Shown here: piece after piece, positions 31,464-45,600 of the stretch
Layout of the letters: each line of letters opens with the position of its first letter
How positions within the stretch are numbered: position 1 is the stretch's first letter
NCBI GenBank assembly: GCA_949710005.1
Contig: OX453274.1
Span: 11,226,668 to 11,290,667 of the forward strand
Reading direction: 5' to 3'
DNA length: 64,000 nucleotides
From: Ricordea florida
Taxonomy: Eukaryota; Cnidaria; Anthozoa; Corallimorpharia; Ricordeidae
Notes under the pieces: generated by a model
Databases searched by the model: none
Told to the model about the DNA's origin: nothing
The model's input: the letters and a program-made list of their open reading frames with translations, nothing else
Translations under genes and position numbers: made by a program

Positions 31464-34400
31464 TTAGCTGTTTTTCTGTGCCTGATTTGATGCACCGTTC
31501 TTGGAAATCACCCTGGTTCGTTTTAGACGTCTCCAGTGACCCGAATCGTAATTCATTTCAAACAGCATTTCCACAAGCAATGTCTGTTGAGTACCATCAG
31601 AGCCAGTTACATTTTCCGTGTTCTCGCTCAGTTTGATCGTAATGATTGGACCTTGATAGGCGTAAGGTTTATCTGCAATAAAAGAGTATTTCTTCCGTCA
31701 GAGCCTTCTTTTTAATTTTATAAACTCATCTTGATACAAAATCTCTTTCAGTTTGCCTTGAATTTCACTGAAAACTTTGTCATTTTCGTACAGTCTCGCG
31801 AAATCGCTGTGCTAGCGTTGGATCCCGGTCAGACCTTGACAAGGTACTGTGTTAATCTGAGCAGTTTGGGCGCCAACCACGTAAAATTTTGCCTTTAACA
31901 GGGAAAACAACGCTGCATACGCACGAAGTCTTCCAGCCGCGGCAGATCAAATACTTTGCTTGAAAAAGAACAGCGAAAATCCGAAAAAAGCTTCTTTTCG
32001 ATATTCGATCTGACGAAGAGCTGGCGTTCAAAATGTTAGCATCCCTATAAACGACAACTTGCATTGTTGTATAGCTGGCGTTTTTCCCGCTACAATGCGC
32101 CCACTGATTGGCTAGTTCATCGCCACATGACATCTAACAATGAGACTGTTTACCGCCAAATGCCATGAGCGGGCAACATTGGAAAAACTATGACGTCAAA
32201 TAGGAAACAGTACAGTGTTACCCGCCAAATGTTGACCGCTGTTGCACGTGATCAGTGCGTTTTTGTTTTGCTGTATAACAAATCACTTATGGTCCCTTGG
32301 GGAACAGGAGATTTTGAGAATTGAGATTCTTGGGAAACAAAATTCACTGTTTCCCTCGGGACTAGCAATTAAGTGTTTTCTTGTTCGCAAAAATATTAAC
32401 TTGAATATCAAATTAACTAAGCCATTGAGCTTACTGCTATATATAATAATTTTCTCTCAGTTATCACCGTGCTACAGTCAATGTTTTCATAAGAAAGTTT
32501 TCCCCGGTGGATTTACACAGTACTTTACCTCGGGCGCCAGCCATGAATCCTAGAATCAGAGCTTTTTCTGCTCTACTTACACGGTTGGCATTCCTAAACA
32601 TTTCATGAGCAGCTAACATTTGCTCACGCTAAAAGAAAAAGGAAAACATTGATCAAATAGACAGTTTCTAGAAGTAAAATGAACTGGTTTTTAACTCAGT
32701 CCCGTTTGAGTACTAGACTCCATGTGCACGAGCTACCCATCCCCACCCCTGTTGAGTACTAACTCCGAGTGCACGAGCTACGCATCCCCACCCCTCTTGA
32801 GTACTAACTCCAAGTGTACACGAGCTACCCATCCCCACCCCTCTTGAGTACTAACTTCAAGTGCACGAACTACCCATCCCCACCCCTCTTAAGTACTAAA
32901 TCCAAGTGCACGAGCTACCCATCCCCACCCCTCTTGAGTACTAACTCCAAGTGCACGAGAATCCCACAATTTCTTGACTAAGTATTAGAAGATTTCATTA
33001 TTATAGTTTCATAAGAAAAAGGCTGCTTTGCTTTTACATAAGCTGATACACTCAAGAACGTTTGAGAGAATCCCACTAAACCAAAACAAACTTTAGAACT
33101 CCCTGAAAATCTCTCGCGCGTCATTTTCTCTTTGTGATTCATTAAATGGCAATAGTTGTTCAACACATAACAGTTAAGACTGATAAAGCTGTGGCCCTCG
33201 AATCCAGATGTAATTGGAATTTGGAGGTGTTGGTTTGTTTGGAGGTGCTGGTTTGTTTGGAGGTGCTGGTTTGTTTGGAGGTGCTGGTTTGTTTGGAGGT
33301 GCTGGTTTGTATGGAGGTGTTGGTTTGTTTGGAGGTGTTGGTTTGTTTGGAGGTGCTGGTTTGTTTGGAGGTGCTGGTTTGTTGGGAGGTGTTGGTTTGT
33401 TTGGAGGTGCTGGTTTGTTTGGAGGTGCTGGTTTGTTGGGAGGTGTTGGTTTGTATGGAGGTTTTGGTTTGTTTGGAGGTGCTGGTTTGTTTGGAGGTGC
33501 TGGTTTGTTGGGAGGTGTTGGTTTGTATGGAGGTGTTGGTTTGTTTGGAGGTGCTGGTTTGTTTGGAGGTGCTGGTTTGTTGGGAGGTGTTGGTTTGTAT
33601 GGAGGTGTTGGTTTGTATGGAGGTGTTGGTTTGTTTGGAGGTGCTGGTTTGTTGGGGGGTGTTGGTTTGTTGGAAGGTGTTGGTTTGTTTGGAGGTGCTG
33701 GTTTGTTTGGAGGTGCTGGTTTGTTTGGAGGTGCTGGTTTGTTTGGAGGTGCTGGTTTGTTGGGAGGTGCTGGTTTGTATGGAGGGGTTGGTTTGTTGGG
33801 AGGTGTTGGTTTGTTGGGAGGTGTTGGTTTGTTTGGAGGTGTTGGTTTGTTTGGAGGTGCTGGTTTGTTGGGAGGTGTTGGTTTGTATGGAGGTGTTGGT
33901 TTGTATGGAGGTGTTGGTTTGCATGGAGGTGTTGGTTTGTTTGGAGGTGTTGGTTTGTATGGAGGTGTTGGTTTGTTTGGAGGTGTTAATTTGTTTGGAG
34001 GTGTTAATTTGTTTGGAGGTGTTGGTTTGTTTGGAGGTGTTGGTTTGTTTGGAGGTGTTGGTTTGTTTGGAGGGAGGAAAATCAGAGAACACGGAGAAAA
34101 ACCCTGTGAGCAAGGAGAGAACCAACAACAAACTCAATCTGCGTGAGACGGCGGGAGTCAAACCCTGGTCGCAGAGGAGGAAGACGAGCGCTGTCACCAC
34201 TGCGCCAGCCTTGCTCCCCTTTATCCCATTTACTATTGGCAAAAGGTTACTGCAAAACGTTCAAGTACAAAGACCTCTTTCATAATGGCAACCAAACAAA
34301 AAATTCTTTTGTTTTTATGCTAATGAGCCTTACTGGCCTCGCTAGCATGTGCAAAATTCAAAAAAATTTTGGTTCCAAAATGAGGTTAGTGGGTCGAATT

Positions 34401-36640
34401 AACATACATTCCAAAGAATAATAAATCGGCCGCCATTTATGAAAGTGGTCTATATTGTGACACATTTCAGTTTCTGGGCAACCGTGCACCTACCCCTCCC
34501 CTACACCAACATTAACGTTTTAACTCATTATAACTTGTTGGATTAGGGAAGGAGTAGGTGCACGGTTGCCCAGAAACTGATATTGATCCCATATTTATAA
34601 CCAACCGTTAGGGTAAGCTGTCGTTTTTGTTGCTGTGCTTGAGTCGCGCCGTTGCTAGGCATGCTTGTGGACGGGCTTGTTGTTGAGTCGGCAGCAGCTG
34701 CAGCAGCCGAGGTTGGGCGAGGTGTCGCCGCAACGCTTGATCCAGCTGCTGAGGATGTGTTGGTAAAAGCAGTAGCAGCAGCAGTTGCAGTCTTCTGCTT
34801 TTGTTGTCTCTCTCTTATCATCAACTGGCGCTGTTGCTCCATGTGCATCTAAATAATTATAACAGAGGAGTCAGCTCGACTTAAAACGGCAGCCTACTTC
34901 ATAGCAAGCTCTCATGAACCAAATTTACATTCTAACGACTGATAAACAACACCTGAAATGTTACAAGGCCGCACAAATATACGAAATGTGTTTGGACATG
35001 AAAAGAGAAATTTCTTATCGCCATTTCTTATCTTCGGCTACTACGAAGAATTCTCCGGCCATATTTAGATGGCCTGAGCTAGTTTTAAATTCAGACATGG
35101 AGCGCTTTCAGAATATTCTCCCGTTAATTAACACAATTCTCCTGCTACTGCAATTCTTATTTAAAACCCTGAGCGACGGTGTTATTTTCACGTCTGAAAT
35201 AAGATGTTATTTTCACGTGTAAAGATATCAAGTTTTCACATGAAAGCTCACCTTGTATTTCACTGGCACTTAATTATACATAGAGGATATTACATGGCCG
35301 CGCGGAGATATGAAATTTCTCTTCGAGTGTTGAAAAATATTTCATGAGTGAGCGCAGCGATACTGGTGACATAGATACTGGTGACATTGAAACAACTTCG
35401 GCAAATCTTCCTGGATGTTGTACCAGCTCGGAAAAAATATCGATGTGAAAATTTGGCAGCTCATCGAGAGTCACCGGTAACCGTACCGTCTTCGCACCTC
35501 GAACCCATGTTTTGAATGAAATTTCAAAAGAACCGGCCGCGCGTCTAAGCGGGAAGCTCTCTTGTAATTGGCTAATCATGTTGGTAACCATGGCGACACC
35601 AATATCCTCACACGTGAAAGATAAAAATGATATCTTCACGGCGCGCGATGAAGACATGATTTTTTAGTAAAAGGAAAAATCCTGGTATTTCATCAGTATC
35701 TATATCATAAATAATAAATAAGCAGTTGAAAGTATAGTGTCATTGGATTGAGTGGACGGCGAGGAAGTAGCCTCAGGAAATCCTCATGTGAATACAGACC
35801 CAACTTACACCCACAAAGGGAAAACTGCGACTTCCCACTCAGACTATAACAGAATCTCTTACATCCACAAAGGGAAAACTGCGACTTCCCACTCAGACTA
35901 TAACAGAATCTCTTACATCCACAAAGGGAAAACTGCGACTTCCCACTCAGACTATAACAGAATCTTTCACTGAATGCAAGAATGGAGTGACTGAACCTTA
36001 AAAACTGAAATAACGTAACATGTTCATTTTCTTGGCTACTGCATATGAAATAATGTCAAAGGAAACACGAGTGATTGAGTGAGTGAAGGAGCCAATCAGC
36101 ACGTGTCTAGTATTTAGCCAATCGATTTATTTTTAAACTCAGAAGAGAATACAGTGTATGTAAAAGTGATGAAATCGAGTAAAGCTGATAGGTATGGCAA
36201 AAAGGTCCGAACAAACTTCATTAAAGCAGTAGCCACATGCATGCAATGCTTGCCTATTTTTTTATTTCAAGTACTTTCAAAACGTAAGTCAAAGTGTGTA
36301 CACTTTGAGACATTCTAAGGTTCTTTGCACGCAATCTAACAAACAGTTTGTCAAGGAGGGGAGTCTTCAGAAAGGTACAACACTGAAAAGAAACAAGGCG
36401 TACATCAGCATTAACTCGGGCTGTCTATGTAATAAATTTTTTTGAACATCGTCCGTCTAGTCTTCGTCCCAGAGAACTTTCGACATTACGACCATACATG
36501 CGCAAATTTATCTTGGACGTTTCCTTTAAGGAGGCTCGAATAATAACAATAACAATAACAATAACAATAACAATAACAATAACAACAATAATAATAATAA
36601 TAACAATAACAATAACAACAACAATAATAATAATAATAAC

Positions 36641-36673
<33 letters not shown>

Positions 36674-39600
36674 GACGCAACAGACCAACTCGATGCCAGA
36701 ACTTACCTCTAGTTCCCTCTTCAGGTTGATGGTGCTTTCACTGAGGGTATCTGAGCTCACAGCTTGAGGAGTAGTAACTTTGGGCGGCGTCGCAGCCTGT
36801 GATGCGGCAGTGCTAGTAGTAGACGGTGAAGTACTAGAGGATGGTTTTTCTGGACTTCTAGGTTCCTTTAAAATCAAAACTAGAATTAGAATAATTATAC
36901 TGCGGGAAACGAAGGAAACTTACAGTACAAGACAGGGGATGGCATGCGTAAGGTGATCAACTTCTCGACTAACGGAAATTATGGATCGAAACTGATGAAA
37001 ATTGACCAATAATATTTGAGTCTCCACACCCAATGACATCACGGCTTAAATGACCTATCACAATGTTGAGCAGAGACATACAACTTTACATGTAAATACC
37101 ACCTCCTTACGACACGCAACTAACTTGAGTCTGATGATCGATGGCTTCCACTCCGTTTGTCGAAACGTCAGTTACACGAAACGTCGACAACATCTCTTCT
37201 CAGAACTACATGCAGTGTACACCTGCACAATCCAACTCTACAACTACTTTGTTATATACCTAGACTTTCACTCAACAACGAGCACTGTGATTGGTTGGTT
37301 TTTGGTCACGTGCACCTGATCAAATTCAAATGTATCCGGCCGAGATACAATTGCGCAGTTGTTGCCCGCGCGCCAGTTGTACCGTCTTTGTTTTTCTTGT
37401 TTTTGCTAAATTTTGTTTAGGGGAAAGTCTAAATATGTATAAAGGCACTTAATGTATGGTCCCTCGGGAAACTAGTTTGATTTGTTTCCCCCAGTTTTGT
37501 TTCGTCTCGGGAAACATCAGGACTCGAGGGGAAACAAAACTAACTGTATAATGTTCTGTTCATTATGTAGCCTTTTTACACGACTAAAAAGGGTCGAGGG
37601 CCAATAACTAAAATTAGCCAATCACATTCATTGATCTGTGGTTCCACAGGAGCTAATATTTTTACCAGTATCGCCCAGGCAATGTTCCGAAAGATCCTGT
37701 CTACTTCAAAGTCGTATTTTCGTCTTTCAAATGAAGCTGGCGGAAAGTATTTTTTTGTCAACAATCAATGCAAAACTCTTAAATGGATAACTAAAAAAAT
37801 AAAATCCCCTTCCATAACTTTTTTTCGATTCAATACAAACATTTTCAGCATTTTCGAGCTCATAATTTTTTCAGTCCCTGATACAGCCGACAGCTACTCG
37901 TGCCGCTACTGTGCCCACCCGTGCAAGGCCAACATTGGTCGCGTGAGCCATGAGCGGAGGTGTGGCGCAAGATCCGCTCACAACTGAGACCGTCGTTAAT
38001 CGACGCAAAAGTCAAAGAGAGAGAGATAGACACACACACACACACACAAAATCTAAATGCAGTTTCCAGTCGTGTAATAAATTTCTTATTAACCAAGCTT
38101 GGGTGGGACCGTACTGGGAGAATATCGGCCCTCAGTCTTTTCTGAACAGACCTAGCTGCGCTTGGTCGGTACGGTCAAACACTAGCGCCGATATTCTCCC
38201 CGTGCTGCGGCCCTCGCGCTTGGTCAGTAAATTTATATTTATTCCCCATTGCTTCAGGGTCTTGCCAAAGACAAGTCTATGGGGTGCACTCCAGCTTCAA
38301 TTCACACACCTAAGTACATGTGTAACTGTAATGACATTAATTGATCATCACAGTTATGTACACAACTTAAGCAGCTGTGAAATTTAAAGCCTGAAAAAAA
38401 TTCAGGCCTGGACGGGATTCGAACCCATGACCTCTGCGATACCGGTGCAGTGCTCTCCCAACTGAGCTATCAAGCCAACTGAGAGCTGGTCATATTGTGA
38501 GTTCGTAATAATACTCATTACATATTACTCCACAGTTCAAATATATGGTCTGTCATATATTCACTTGCACATGTACTGTACAACTCACCACATGTGATGC
38601 AGGTGTCAGTGTCAGGCCTGCAGCATAGTCTGGTGCTGCTGGTTCTGGGTTCTTCTGAGATTCTACTTTCCTCTGTTTTGCTTCTTCCCCTTGTTCAGGT
38701 TCTAAAACCCCAAAGAATGCCATTATGCATTATAACAGAAACCCACGAGACGAAACGCGTCCACATTCAATCTACCGAGTACCATATTTGGAAAGCAAGA
38801 GAAACCAAATGAGCCAATCAGTGCCAATAAGCTCCAAGACGGGGGCAAGCAGTTTCCAAATATGGTGTTTTGGAAATATTGAATCTGAAGATCCTGTGAA
38901 CGCGAGTTACACGTTTTCAGTCTTGTGGGTTTCGGCTTTTAATAACACACTAAAAAACACAACTTACAGATTATGATGGTATCCTATCATGAAAGTTATC
39001 CTACCATAACAACACTCAAATCTTTTAGACTACTATTGTACCTTAAAAATTTGCAACATATTATTTCTTTGCATGAAAATATTAATAAAGATGATAAATG
39101 CCTGCTTATCCACAAGGCGAGCAGAGTGTCCATGGCTTTATGATAATGTTTATACACACACCTGTTGGTCTCTTTCTTCTTTTCACCTCTCTTCCACATC
39201 CAATGGGTTGTTCATTGATATCTAGAAGCTGCAAAATATACACAACACACATTAAACAAAACTGATAGATGAATGTGTCACAATGTATCAATCTTTTAGT
39301 AGGTCTTGGTAGGTACAGTATGTGCATTCAGTTAATGCCACAACTAACCAGTTTGGGTATAATATTATGTTACAGGTTAAATTTGATTTCAGGTTAAAAT
39401 GATCTAACCTACCGGTAAGTTGGTTCGTAATTTCTCTGTCTATAATTATTAATGCTAATGAATACCAGACACACATACAAAAAAAAAAGTAAAATCCAAC
39501 CAACAAATTAAATCAGAAGATTAAATCATTTTAACCTGAAAATAATCAAATTTAACCTGCAACATATAATTCATGTGAAAAAATATTTGATTATTCCACT

Positions 39601-42600
39601 ATTATGTCACTTTACCATAAACGGTTAGGAGAACACGCAAAATACACCTGCCTACAACATTGTACACTAGCGTATTACACTGTTGTTATTAAAGGAGGAC
39701 AAGAAACAAAAAAATGGCCAGACTGGACAAATCAAATTTCGACTTGTTTTCAAACTTGACTTTCTGTACAACAAACTTATTTAAGATAAGCTTTATGGAA
39801 ACTTTGATTTAGAACATAGCTTTCGCATCCGCTATAACTTTTTACAGAGTGTTTCCTATGAAATCTAACTGCAGTCATTGTAAGAATGAATAAATGAAAA
39901 ATCTGAAGAGACCAATAGTTGTTTTACTTCAAGACTATATCAAGAACCTGTCATTGGTGACTCATTTTATCCAATCAAATGAAAATAATATTATTAGCTT
40001 TTTGTTTTGTCACATATATGTAGCTCACGCTTGCCATATGAAGAATGAGAAAGTTACCACTTTCTGTACTCCAGCCAGAAAATATAGATGCTTTATAACA
40101 TAAAAAATTCAATGGAACACTAAACCTCTTATTTGATGTTTTGCGAGATAAAACACATGGACATATTACTCATTGCTTGTTGAAGATCTGACCCTTGCAG
40201 TACTGATGTTTCAGTAGAGACCAGCATCCAATTTCTCATTACCATACCACTGTTCATCAACCATTCGTGTTATGAGAATAACGAAAATGATCACCAAAAA
40301 AGAGTTGTATTGACATTTAAACAAAACTCTCGATCCTCACTAGTACTGTAACAAATATGAGAACAGTTAGGAGAAAATAAATATTGAATATTGGGGCTTA
40401 ACAGGTTAAGTATGATAAAGAACAGGCTGGCATGGGATTCGAACCTGCTACCAAGAGAAAACCATAGCGATGCTCTACCACCAGAATTAAACAAGCCATC
40501 TACGTTGGGAGTAGGCCAATACATGTGTATACACTGTTGTTAGCCCGTCTGAAATTTGAACCCTAGTGGGTTCAGATATTTCCACTGCAATTTACTAACC
40601 TTTGTTCTTCCATGGTGTTTAAGCGTTGCCGCAGAGATAATACTCCTTGATGACCCACTTGATGTCGGTTTGTTTGGCGTTGGTCGGTAACTTGTAGAAT
40701 TTGATACTCTGGGTATGACCCTCACTATAACAAAAGACACAAATTATTGCTCAGATTGTTTCCAAAATCACTGTTACAATCATTGAAACAAAGAGTTTGG
40801 AAGCAATTTCATTCACAATAATAAACATTCTGATTGGCTGAGAGCACATCAATTATCTCCCAAACAGTGAAGAAAATTGAGATTGAGTCAGAGCACAAAA
40901 TCTTAAATGAAATTTGTGGATGTATCTTATTTTAGGCTTTCTCCATGCTCATTTAATCCAAATTGCACTTGAAAATATTTGATTACCTGTACATAAAACA
41001 TAGCTCATAAACTGAAGACTTTGGCATCAAAGGAAGATAGTACACTCAGGTGACTTGATACTCTTCAAAGGAAAGAGGATTGCATAGACATCCCAATGCT
41101 GTTACTACAACTCTCCTCCAATGATAGGTCCTCTTATTGTATATCACAGCTCTCATAACTCTGCAGCCTTCAGTCCAGACTTTATAGCTTATTGTTACTT
41201 ATTTTGTCTTTTATCTTTTATCTAAATTATGCAATTCTAAAGAAATTGTGAAATTAAACTTGCGCAAAAAAGTTCTTGCCAAAAATTAATTACGTGGAAT
41301 TTAATACCCTGCGATACCATCCTTTTTAAAATGAAATTTAACAAGGACCTATTTGAAGAAATGGTCAATGTTGTTAATCTATAGGGGGTTCCAGACATTC
41401 CAGCATGGCTGTTCAACAAAATCAAACAGATACCTGTTGACTCATTACCTATGCAAAGTGGTATCACATACATACCTTCTGTACATGACATAGTACATGT
41501 ATCTTGGCCAATTATTAGGGAACAATAATAATTAGTGTATAATAATTAATAATTGAAAAAGCAGTGATAATTATTAATTACCTAAAAAATAATAGTGCTT
41601 CTGTTATATAAAGCTATATAATAATATTAGATTTCATAATCAACAATGAAATGAAACAATTATTATAATTATTTTCCATATTTTTCTAGGATCAGTCATG
41701 ACTGCAGAACAGCCTCAAACAGAGTTCTCAGTATAAGCTCTGGCGACCGGCGAAATTCACCGTCTAGTCGTCCTTGGCACACCGGCTACTCAAAGTAAAT
41801 AATAATAAATTAATAACCACACCACGTCTTTCTATCGGCATTGTCCGCCGTCTACTCAAAGTTATTCTCCCTCTCCTTCAAATTTTCAGGAGAACCCTGC
41901 TCAAAGCTATAGGAGAAAAGCCAGCTGCAGAAGTCTCTGTAGGAGATACAGTATAAAATTTATTGCAGTGTTTCTGTTAGCTTCCTGCAGTAGCAGTCAT
42001 GAGTATTGCAACACCTACATTGCATAGAATATGGTGGTTTTACATGCCATTTACTTGCCAAAAACGAGCATGTAAAATTTTACACACAATGAATTTAGTA
42101 GTACATGTATTTGTTATCCTAAGGGAAAACTGTATAAACCACAGTGAATGCATTTGCAGATGCAAAAAGTATTAGCAAGATAATAAAATCATTATTGTAA
42201 CACTCACCGGGAGCTTCAAACTTCTTTGGGGATGACTGTGCTTTATGGCTGGATCCTGATGGAGTTACCAGTCCCTTTTTGTGAGTAGATATTACTTCAC
42301 TTGCTTTAAAAATAATTATAGTAAAAATAAATATACAATGTAAGTTAAAATAATATTATTAGTCTCATTGACCACCTTCTGTTGCCTTTACCAGAGTTTA
42401 AAACACAGTCACAATGATAATAATATAGTAAAAGTTTGAACCCAGGAGTATCAGTAGTTTGTATAGTTTGATCGTCCAGGTGAGGGTAGTTCTGAAAAGA
42501 ACTGTTGTTGGTGACTAACGTTTCGACAACCTGAGAAGAAGTCATCTTCAGAGTCAAAAGAATTAATAGTGTTTGTCAGACGATGATGTTATAAGTCTGG

Positions 42601-45600
42601 TCTGTTAAACGTGATTGGTCAGTTTAGCCATGATGGTATTGGCTGAAAGACTTGTGTAAAGTTTGTTACCAGTCACAGGGATGGAAATAAGGGAAAACAG
42701 ATTGATAGGTAATTTGCTTGGGCATAAAATTGTGGAGGTGGGGGGCTCGTGGGGGGGGTGGGGGGGGGGGGCGGTAAAATCGAGGGAGGTCTCAGCGTTG
42801 GTTCTCGCCCAGTCTCCCTAATCCACCGACACCGAGCATCTGCAGTACAAGTTGCACAGCGGTTCAAAGACACCGTCATTATCGGTACCATTATGGATAT
42901 TTTCAAGGATTTTATCAACAAAGAACATCTCGATTTACCAGAAAACCTGAAGGAAATGGGAACTTAACTCCTAGAAACTTGAGAGAGTTTGCCGGTCGAT
43001 GGCTTCCAAGATCTCTCGTCTGTTTTCAACTGCTATCTTTCATTGGAGGCAAATACCATGAATATGCTGGTGAAACTGGACCAATTTGAGGAGAAACTGA
43101 ATTTGAGACTGTCACTTTGACTTTGCATTTTTTTCCATTAACAACGGCTCTTTCAAGAGCCACAACACCGATAAAGGCTATGTCCAATGTGTTGTTACGT
43201 CCAGATAATATTTGATTTGATTCTTGTGAAATTTTATTATTTCATTTCATTTTTGGCTGGCAAATTTGATTGGTAATTACCGATCACCGGCTGTTATTTC
43301 CATCTCTGCAGTCATTGGTCGGTTTCGATCCATCTATTGTTTGTCAAATTTGACAAACTAGATCGACTTATTTGACAAACAATAGATGGCCGGGCAACCG
43401 CAGTCACCCGAAGCCAAGTGTTTGTCGCCTGAGGCAACTGGGTGCCATGAGAGCACAACTTTGTTACATAATGGAGATCTGCCCATGTAATTATGTATTA
43501 GTTGTACGGCTGTACCTTTTTGAGTCAGCTCTGCTCTGAGAGTAGCAGACTTTGGTTTTCTTCTTAGAGTGAAGTGCTTTGTGAGAGGAGGCTGTTGTCC
43601 CACCATGGCCAACAATGCTGATCTATTCAGGTATTGGCTCTCTAGAGGAAGGAGACTTGAGCTACCACCAGAGAGGGCACCAACTGAGGGACACAATGAG
43701 GACATATTTTAACAAAACTACTGTATGCATACACTGCACTGATACAAGGTACATGCAGCCTGCTGGAACAGGATTCAAAACAGCAACCCTGTGAATACTG
43801 CTAACAAGGGGTGTAACAACACATTTTTTGCAAATTGATCCATATCGTGATACAGGGCTTTGATAAGATTACTTTCGATAAAATACCTTGATTGACATTG
43901 TTTCGCTCTGTATTAATGAGATAATTGGCTCTGAATTAATTAAAGAATCCTACGCGCGAAAACGTAACAATGACTAATTAACGGTAATTAGGCCATAACG
44001 AGAAACAGCAAACACGGAGACAACCATCGGGTAAATATCTCTCTTTCTAAACAATGTAACTGATTTCATTGTATCTAAACTAATCGATGATATATTTCAC
44101 CAGATTTCGAACACGTGATACACGCAACATAATCCAAGAAAACGTAACAAGAGTGTGTAACAGTTTGAAACTGATGGTTGAATAAAATACATCACAAAAC
44201 AATACATTCGAAATCCGATGCTGAAATGGCAGAAGAAGCAAAGAAAATAAGGACAACCGCGAAAACACGCTTCACGAGAAGACGGAACGAATTCTTAAAG
44301 TCCGTCAGAGAAAATAGAGGTATTGACACTGTAAAGAGAACTTTTGCTGAACTTCATGAAGCATGGAGTACAGTCGAAGGTAAGCACGATCTTTATACCT
44401 TACACTTAACGGAAGAAGAAATTGAACATAACGAAACATGGATCAACGAATTACAAGAACTTTACAACGAAGCAGCAGCTATTCAAATTCAATATATAAA
44501 CGATCAGGTCCAGCTCGAGAAAAGGCAAAGAGAAGAAATAAGTCGCCAAGAAGTGATAAGAATAGAGCAGGAGAAGTTTCAGCGATTGTTAGATCAAATG
44601 AACTTAAGGAAGAAATCACAGGAAACAATCTTTGAAACCCTTACAAATTACGCTCAAAGCCTAATGGAATCACATGACGGTGGCCAAGACGCGCCTGCAG
44701 CCTTACGCAAAACCGCGAGAGAATTGGAAGTTGCACTAGCCAATTGCAATGAACTACACAACAAATTACTCGAGCTCCTGAACACCGAGAGAGCAAAATA
44801 CGAGATTAAATGGATCCGTGAAATTTACGAGCGCTACAACGAAATGAGTGGCAAAATCGAATCATTTATCGCCAAAGGAAAGAATGTCGAAAGCGCGCAA
44901 AGGCAAAATCCTCTACAATTGGAAAAGGTCAAGATGCCTTCGTTCACGGGCGAAATAAGAGACTATCCTAGATTTAAAACCGACTTTGAAAGGCAAGTCA
45001 TGCCGACGATAAGCATCGAAAACGTGCCTTATATACTTCGTTCATGTCTCAGCAAGGAAGCAGCTAGTACGGTAAAAAGTATTGACGACGATCTCGATGC
45101 TATGTGGAAGCGACTAGATGAGAAATACGGCGATCCCGCAAAGGTTGTAGACGTTATAATGAACGGCATACAGAATACGCGAAACATTAAGGACGGCGAA
45201 AACAGGCGACTCATAGAATTTATCAACATCATAGAAGACGGCTACAGAGACCTGAAGAGATTAGGATTAGAAAAGGAAATTACCACGACGAGCTCTGTGA
45301 GCATAATCGAAAAGAAATTGCCAACTGACCTAAAAAGGGAATGGTCGAAATTAGTAACCTGCGAAAGCAGCACTATTGATAAAACGGACAAGTTCCCGAG
45401 TCTTCTGAGATTTCTTCTCGATCAAAAGCAAGCCATCGAATACGAAAACTCCGACTTGCGCACAATTGGTAACAACTTCAAGACCAGAGGCTCTGCATAT
45501 TATTCAGAAAAAGACGACGATAGAGTAGCTAACCCGAGTACAAGACGCATTAAATGTCTGATTCATGACGGAGCTTACCATTGGATCGGCGAGTGCAAAG

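Noticed and set aside
32705-32962. CRISPR-like array
   Set aside because: Adjacent 45-bp units have no spacers, and the context is a eukaryotic intron.
33146-34285. Very long Gly/Val/Leu-rich, Cys/Leu/Glu/Val-rich and Ser/Lys/Gln/Thr-rich ORFs on both strands
   Set aside because: They are frames through the 18-bp minisatellite in a NELFA intron; several frames are open at once and none has a gene context.
36425-36706. Ile/Val-rich extension of NELFA exon 7
   Set aside because: The donor at 36706-36705 ends the exon; the rest is translated microsatellite.
38400-38482. Possible functional tRNA gene on the minus strand
   Set aside because: It has a tRNA-like shape but continues into a SINE body and lies in an intron; the same applies to 19720-19798, 21083-21150 and 40425-40515.
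44174-44185. ATG inside the 5' LTR as start of the BEL polyprotein
   Set aside because: That ATG is followed by an in-frame stop after three codons; the open frame reaches its first in-frame ATG at 44226.
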